This document shows, piece by piece, positions 7,817 to 11,221 of a DNA stretch of 11,221 nucleotides. The position numbers and the translations under genes were made by a program. Below the pieces are notes generated by a model. The model made no database searches and was not told where the DNA came from. It saw only the letters and a program-made list of their open reading frames with translations. How positions within the stretch are numbered: position 1 is the first letter of the stretch; each line of letters opens with the position of its first letter. This DNA is from an uncultured Desulfovibrio sp. (GTDB lineage: Bacteria > Desulfobacterota > Desulfovibrionia > Desulfovibrionales > Desulfovibrionaceae), in the NCBI GenBank assembly GCA_900541395.1, contig UQJT01000060.1:1-11221 (forward strand), given 5' to 3'.

Positions 7817-7844
7817 TGTATAGCGACATACATGACCGAGTAAA
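7817..7844 (-). promoter_or_regulatory. candidate sigma70 promoter for rplT
   Basis: TTTACT (7844-7839) and TATACA (7822-7817) are separated by 16 bases. Each matches the sigma70 consensus at four of six positions. The site lies in the AT-richer part of the rpmI-rplT gap, and a transcript from here would carry about 195 bases of leader before rplT. It is a candidate only, since the cluster may be fully transcribed from upstream. Confidence 0.35.
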
Positions 7845-7887
7845 AAGCGCGGTTCGACGCAGCCGGCGAAGAAAAAGACCGAAAAAA

Positions 7888-8085
7888 TCAAGCGTAAGGA
7901 AGGAGACGTTTGACCGCCTTGACATTCGCGCTGTCCACCAGCGCCCCCTTGCCCAGACGGGCCCGGCGCTTGGCGTCCTTCTTGGTCAGGATATGGCGCA
8001 GGTTCTGGCGGCGACGGCGGAATTTGCCGCTGCCGGTGGCGCTGAAGCGCTTGGCGGCGGAACGGCTGGTTTTCATTTTGGGCAT
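7888..8085 (-). CDS. rpmI: 50S ribosomal protein L35 (bL35)
   Basis: This is a small basic large-subunit protein of 65 residues, the normal size. The N-terminus MPKMKTSRSAAKRF is the family signature, followed by a run of Arg and Lys (KFRRRRQNLRHILTKKDAKRRARLG) that contacts rRNA. AAGGAG lies six bases before the ATG. It sits in the conserved order infC-rpmI-rplT. Both flanking gaps (219 and 273 bases) are long for this cluster and contain hairpins, suggesting control between genes. Confidence 0.98.
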   Translation of the reverse strand: MPKMKTSRSAAKRFSATGSGKFRRRRQNLRHILTKKDAKRRARLGKGALVDSANVKAVKRLLPYA

Positions 8086-8200
8086 GGCCTACTCCTTGGT
8101 ATTCGCGGTCCGGGCGCGAGGTCCGGAACTCGATTAAAGCGAATCGAAAGGGCGAATCATGCTCTATTTCCGCATAATCCGCAAGCAAAAAATACCCACG

Positions 8201-8233
8201 CGCGGCCGTCGCGGCCGCGATACGAGAATCGCG
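8201..8233 (-). promoter_or_regulatory. overlapping alternative hairpins in the infC-rpmI leader
   Basis: Two stems share bases 8216-8219 and cannot form together: CGCGAT/ATCGCG (8216-8233, loop six) and CGCGGCCG/CGGCCGCG (8201-8219, loop three). In the mRNA the second stem is followed eight bases later by TTTTTT (8192-8187). The layout recalls an antiterminator/terminator pair, but the T-run is set off from the stem, so a terminator is not proven. The rest of the gap (8086-8304) holds a TCGATT/AATCGA hairpin at 8131-8148 and no coding region. Confidence 0.35.
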
Positions 8234-8304
8234 CCGCCTTTTCCCAGGGAGACGACAAACGCGCCGGGCCATGTTCGAGCCGCCGCGCGGGGCGCGGCCA
8301 CGGA

Positions 8305-8841
8305 CTACTTTTTGGGCAGCGGCATCAGCAGCATCTGGAGCGTGCGGCCTTCGGCGCTGGGCTCCTGCTCCACCTTGCCGATATCCTTCGTATCCTCGAT
8401 GACCCGTTCCAGAATGGCCTGGCCCCGGTCCTTGTGGACAATTTCGCGCCCGCGGAAGAAGACCGTCACCTTGCAGCGGTCGCCGTCCGTGAGGAAGCGG
8501 CGGATATGACGCAGCTTGGTTTCGTAGTCGTGATCGTCGGTTTTGGGCCGGACCTTGATTTCCTTGATCTGGACCACCGACTGATTCTTTTTGGCTTCCT
8601 TCTTCTTCTGCTGCTGCTCGTACTTGAATTTGCCGAAGTCCATGATGCGGCAGACGGGCGGATCGGCCGTGGCGGCCACTTCCACCAGGTCCATGCCGGC
8701 CTCCTTGGCCAGGGCAATGGCTTCCATACGGGGCAGAATGCCGATCTGTTCCCCTTCCGCACCAATCACCCGCACGTCGCGGGCCCGAATTTGCTCGTTG
8801 CGGCGCACCCCGTCCTGGGGCATGTCGCGGCGAGGTCGCAT
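8305..8841 (-). CDS. infC: translation initiation factor IF-3
   Basis: IF3 binds the 30S subunit, blocks premature 50S joining and rejects non-AUG starts. The N-domain (about 14-80: RRNEQIRARDVRVIGAEGEQ, DLVEVAATADPPVCRIMDFGKFKYE), a lysine-rich linker (about 80-90) and the C-domain (about 92-178: IKEIKVRPKTDDHDYETKLRHIRRFL, FFRGREIVHKDRGQAILERV) are all present. Counted from the first ATG the product is 178 residues. That ATG (8841) has no ribosome binding site at proper distance: AGGAGGG ends 22 bases before it. The same AGGAGGG is seven bases before an in-frame ATA at 8856, and an in-frame TGA lies just upstream of that. The likely true start is therefore ATA 8856, giving 183 residues beginning [11 protein letters not shown] and a 14-base overlap with thrS. 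A rare start codon on infC is a known autoregulatory device in E. coli (AUU). Confidence 0.96.
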   Translation of the reverse strand: MRPRRDMPQDGVRRNEQIRARDVRVIGAEGEQIGILPRMEAIALAKEAGMDLVEVAATADPPVCRIMDFGKFKYEQQQKKKEAKKNQSVVQIKEIKVRPKTDDHDYETKLRHIRRFLTDGDRCKVTVFFRGREIVHKDRGQAILERVIEDTKDIGKVEQEPSAEGRTLQMLLMPLPKK

Positions 8842-8842
8842 G

Positions 8843-10780
8843 TTAGGCGAAGCTATAGCTCATCCCTCCTCGGTTAAAAGGTTCTTCCCCATCCGCCCGA
8901 ATCAGGGCCGCCGCATCGTCCACGGTGCGGAAGCCCGCGTTTTCGCCCGAGCGCAGGCGCACGTTGACGCCCCTGTCCGCCACCTCCTTGTCGCCGACGA
9001 CCAGGATGTAGGGGATTTTTGCCAGCTGCGCCTCGCGGACCTTGAAGCCCAGCTTTTCGTTGCGCAGGTCCGTTTCAACCCGGATGCCCAGGGCGTTGAG
9101 ACGGGCCTTGACCTCTTTGACGTATTCCGCCTGATCGTCGGTGACGTTGAGCAGGCGGGCCTGCACCGGGGCCAGCCAGGTGGGGAAGGCTCCGGCGTAG
9201 TGTTCGGTGAGCACGCCGATGAAACGTTCCAGCGAGCCGAGAATGGCCCGGTGCACCATGACCGGACGATGACGTTCGCCGTCCTGGCCCACGTACGTCA
9301 GGTCGAAGCGCTCGGGCAGGGTGAAGTCCACCTGAATGGTGGACAACTGCCATTCGCGCCCGATGGCGTCGGTGACCTTGATGTCGATTTTGGGGCCGTA
9401 GAACGCGCCGTCGCCCTCATTCAGCCGATACGGCTTGCCTTCTTTTTCCACCGCCTTGATAAGGGCGGAGGTGGCCCGTTCCCAGTCCTCGTCGGACCCT
9501 ATGCTGTCCTCGGGCCGGGTGGAAATGAAAATCTTGTACGAAAAGCCGAACAGATCCATGAGGTCGCTGGACAGGTGCATGACCCCCAAAATTTCGTCCT
9601 CAAGCTGATCGGGCGTGCAGATGATATGGGCGTCGTCCTGAGTGAACTGGCGCACGCGCAAAAGGCCGTGCAGCACGCCGGACTTTTCGTGCCGGTGCAC
9701 CACGCCCAGTTCAAACAAGCGCAGAGGCAAATCGCGGTAGCTGCGCAGATGCTGGCCGTAGATCAGCATGTGGCCCACGCAGTTCATGGGCTTGATGCCG
9801 TGCACGTCGCCTTCGATCTCCGTGAAGTACATGTTTTCGCGGTAGTGCTCGTAATGGCCCGACTTTTCCCACAGTTCGCGGCGCAGAATTTGCGGCCCCT
9901 GCACCAGTTCATAGCCGCGCTTGAGGTGTTCGCGGCGCAAAAAATCTTCCAGAATGGTGCGCAGCATCATGCCCTTGGGCAGCCAGAACGACATGCCCGG
10001 AGCCACGTCCTCGTGGAAGGTGAACAGATCGAGTTCGCGGCCCAATTTGCGATGGTCGCGGCGCTTGGCTTCCTCAATGCGCTCCAGATGCTCCTTGAGG
10101 GCCTTTTCGTCCCCGAAGGCCGTGCCATAAATACGCGACAGCATGGGATTTTTTTCATCTCCGCGCCAGTACGCGCCCGCCACGGACAGCAGTTTGAACG
10201 CCCGGATCAGGCCCGTGCGCGGAATATGGGGGCCCCGGCACAGATCGAGAAAGTCGCCGCAACGGTACAGGGACACGGTGTCGGCGTCTATGCCGTCGAT
10301 GATTTCGGCCTTGTAGGTTTCGCCCTTGCCCCGGAACAGCGCCACGGCCTCGGCCTTGGACATGACGCCGCGCTCGAAGGGCAGGTCCGCCTCGACGATA
10401 CGGCACATTTCGGCTTCGATGGCGGGCAGATCGTCGGCGGTGAACGGCCGGGGGGCGTCAAAATCGTAGTAGAAACCCGAGTCGATGGAGGGGCCGATGG
10501 TCACCTTGACCCCGGGGAACAGCTTTTGCACGGCGGCGGCCATGACGTGGGACACGGAATGCCGCAAAAGCTGAAGCCCCTCGGGATCGTCCGCCGTAAG
10601 CGGCGCGAGGGCGTGGATGTCGGAGCTCAGGGGCGCGGACAGGTCGAGCAGCGTGTCGTCGTCCGCGCGGGCCGCCAGGGCCGCCTTGAAGCGTTTGCCG
10701 GACAGCCCCGCCTTGAGGGCCTCGCCCACCGTCGCGCCCTGGGGCGCGTCCACCATCTTGCCTTCGACCGCTACCTGCAT
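8843..10780 (-). CDS. thrS: threonine--tRNA ligase
   Basis: The class II synthetase charges tRNA-Thr and edits Ser-tRNA. Its 645 residues match the family (E. coli 642). Domains: TGS (1-60), editing domain with HSVSH (74-78) and CRGPH (Cys181, His185), catalytic core with zinc ligands Cys334, His385 and His510, motif 2 [21 protein letters not shown] (363-383), motif 3 [13 protein letters not shown] (510-522), and the C-terminal anticodon-binding domain (about 540-640). The frame stays open to 10879, but I chose ATG 10780: GGGAG lies nine bases before it, TGS homology starts there, and the longer frame would read through the tRNA terminator. No promoter is evident in the 62 GC-rich bases after the terminator, so transcription may come through it from the tRNA promoter. 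Confidence 0.97.
   Translation of the reverse strand: MQVAVEGKMVDAPQGATVGEALKAGLSGKRFKAALAARADDDTLLDLSAPLSSDIHALAPLTADDPEGLQLLRHSVSHVMAAAVQKLFPGVKVTIGPSIDSGFYYDFDAPRPFTADDLPAIEAEMCRIVEADLPFERGVMSKAEAVALFRGKGETYKAEIIDGIDADTVSLYRCGDFLDLCRGPHIPRTGLIRAFKLLSVAGAYWRGDEKNPMLSRIYGTAFGDEKALKEHLERIEEAKRRDHRKLGRELDLFTFHEDVAPGMSFWLPKGMMLRTILEDFLRREHLKRGYELVQGPQILRRELWEKSGHYEHYRENMYFTEIEGDVHGIKPMNCVGHMLIYGQHLRSYRDLPLRLFELGVVHRHEKSGVLHGLLRVRQFTQDDAHIICTPDQLEDEILGVMHLSSDLMDLFGFSYKIFISTRPEDSIGSDEDWERATSALIKAVEKEGKPYRLNEGDGAFYGPKIDIKVTDAIGREWQLSTIQVDFTLPERFDLTYVGQDGERHRPVMVHRAILGSLERFIGVLTEHYAGAFPTWLAPVQARLLNVTDDQAEYVKEVKARLNALGIRVETDLRNEKLGFKVREAQLAKIPYILVVGDKEVADRGVNVRLRSGENAGFRTVDDAAALIRADGEEPFNRGGMSYSFA
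8854..8870 (-). promoter_or_regulatory. ribosome binding site and probable AUA start of infC
   Basis: In the mRNA, AGGAGGG (8870-8864) is followed by seven bases and then ATA (8856-8854) in frame with infC. The codons GCT, TCG, CCT and AAC separate this ATA from the first ATG. In-frame TGA (8862-8860) excludes starts further upstream. Spacing favours ATA over ATG as the start. IF3 itself discriminates against such codons, which would make infC self-limiting. Confidence 0.65.
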
Positions 10781-10842
10781 GACCAGAACTCCCGGCCCCG
10801 CCCCGCGGCGGCCGGAACCGGCGGCGCGCGGAACGGTGCTCC

Positions 10843-10874
10843 AAAACCAGAAAAGGGAGGCGCGAACCTCCCTT
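10843..10874 (-). terminator. intrinsic terminator after tRNA-Val
   Basis: On the minus strand AAGGGAGG pairs with CCTCCCTT (eight bases, six-base loop). The stem runs into TTTTCTGGTTTT. It begins 16 bases after the tRNA CCA end and lies 62 bases before the thrS ATG. It can end the tRNA transcript, and it could equally act as an attenuator for the thrS cluster if reading proceeds from the tRNA promoter. Confidence 0.75.
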
Positions 10875-10889
10875 CCCATTGTTGTTGTA

Positions 10890-10965
10890 TGGTAGGCACG
10901 AGCAGACTTGAACTGCTGACCCCTTCCGTGTCAAGGAAGTGCTCTGCCACCTGAGCTACGCGCCT
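10890..10965 (-). tRNA. tRNA-Val (anticodon GAC)
   Basis: This 76-base cloverleaf has an encoded CCA end. The acceptor AGGCGCG pairs with CGTGCCT (one G-U). The D-arm is GCTC/GAGC, the anticodon stem CTTCC/GGAAG with loop TTGACAC places GAC at 34-36, the variable loop is GGGTC, and the T-arm is AGCAG/CTGCT with loop TTCAAGT. GAC reads valine codons GUC and GUU. It lies upstream of thrS in the same direction, with its own promoter and terminator. Confidence 0.96.
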
Positions 10966-10985
10966 CTACCGTTCGGTGAGGTTTG

Positions 10986-11014
10986 TTTGTAGTAGCGCCG
11001 GCCTGTTTCGTCAA
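10986..11014 (-). promoter_or_regulatory. sigma70 promoter of tRNA-Val
   Basis: TTGACG (11014-11009, five of six consensus bases) and TACAAA (10991-10986, four of six) are separated by 17 bases. The predicted start near 10979 would leave about 14 bases before the mature tRNA. It is the best promoter in the window and may also drive thrS by read-through. Confidence 0.7.
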
Positions 11015-11159
11015 GCGTTTTTTCATCTCCGGAACGTTTCGGCGGTCTGTGGGGGCCGCGTCTGTCTTTGCGGCGTGATTCCCACGCCGACTATCCCCTT
11101 CTTGCCAAGCCCGCGCAAAAGGTTAAACATAAAGCAAACCATCGCAACCCGGAGTCGTC

Positions 11160-11189
11160 ATGTCCGCCGTTCCCCCCGATTCCTCCGCC
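11160..11189 (+). CDS. possible start of a divergent gene, cut off at the contig end
   Basis: An ATG with GGAG five bases before it opens a plus-strand frame (MSAVPPDSSA) with C-rich third positions, as expected for coding sequence in this genome. A weak TTGCCA-N16-TAAACA promoter lies at 11102-11129. Only ten codons are readable before the adapter-like sequence begins at 11190, so the product cannot be named. The remaining non-coding DNA between this and the tRNA promoter (11015-11100) shows nothing I recognise. Confidence 0.3.
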
Positions 11190-11221
11190 CTCTCCCTCAT
11201 ACACATCTTACGCTGCCGACG
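11190..11221. other. Nextera/Tn5 sequencing-adapter remnant at contig end
   Basis: The last 32 bases align without gaps to the reverse complement of the Nextera Read 1 adapter: the Tn5 mosaic end CTGTCTCTTATACACATCT followed by GACGCTGCCGACG. There are 28 matches and four mismatches, including exact ATACACATCT (11199-11208) and exact ACGCTGCCGACG (11210-11221). This is library-preparation sequence and not genomic DNA, so protein predictions here should be discarded. Confidence 0.88.

Noticed and set aside
8251..8264. A third copy of the intergenic repeat core (GACAAACGCGCC)
   Set aside because: Only a short GACAAAC-like match is present, without the partner arm or flanking hairpins.
10781..10879. 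A longer N-terminus for ThrS (start at 10879)
   Set aside because: It would begin upstream of and read through the tRNA terminator; TGS-domain homology and GGGAG fit ATG 10780.
8591..10954. A 787-codon plus-strand frame opposite thrS, infC and the tRNA
   Set aside because: It runs through the tRNA gene and its terminator and is antisense to thrS; there is no ribosome binding site or domain to support it.

Overview
The window is an ordinary housekeeping region from a GC-rich bacterium. Everything from the right end inward is read on the minus strand: tRNA-Val(GAC), thrS, infC, rpmI, rplT, pheS, pheT, a MerR-family regulator gene, rpe and tkt. The first six protein genes are the widely conserved translation cluster (thrS-infC-rpmI-rplT-pheS-pheT). 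The run merR-rpe-tkt after pheT, the high GC, and the GC-rich hairpin repeats between genes fit a Desulfovibrio-like (Desulfovibrionales) genome. That assignment is an inference from layout and style, not from a database search.

Layout, in transcription order. At the right edge (11190-11221) the sequence matches an Illumina Nextera/Tn5 adapter, so the window ends at a contig end carrying untrimmed adapter. A tRNA-Val(GAC) gene has a good sigma70-type promoter (10986-11014) and is followed by an intrinsic terminator (about 10843-10874). thrS and infC come next and are tightly coupled; infC probably starts at a rare AUA codon overlapping the thrS end. A 219-base and a 273-base leader-like gap flank rpmI, and both hold hairpins that could serve ribosomal-protein autoregulation. 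After rplT, a 191-base gap carries four strong hairpins, the last being a textbook terminator before pheS. pheS-pheT follow, 10 bases apart. A 249-base gap rich in hairpin repeats separates pheT from merR. merR-rpe (ATGA overlap) and tkt (20-base gap, strong ribosome binding site) form a compact unit at the left.

How the genes work together: thrS, pheS and pheT charge tRNAs, infC supplies initiation factor IF3, and rpmI and rplT supply proteins of the large ribosomal subunit. rpe and tkt belong to the non-oxidative pentose phosphate pathway. The MerR-type protein is of unknown target.

No undescribed multi-gene system is visible. The items worth a second look are the adapter at the right end, the AUA start of infC, a two-copy three-hairpin intergenic repeat (1-77 and 3480-3569), and the structured gaps around rpmI, rplT and pheS.
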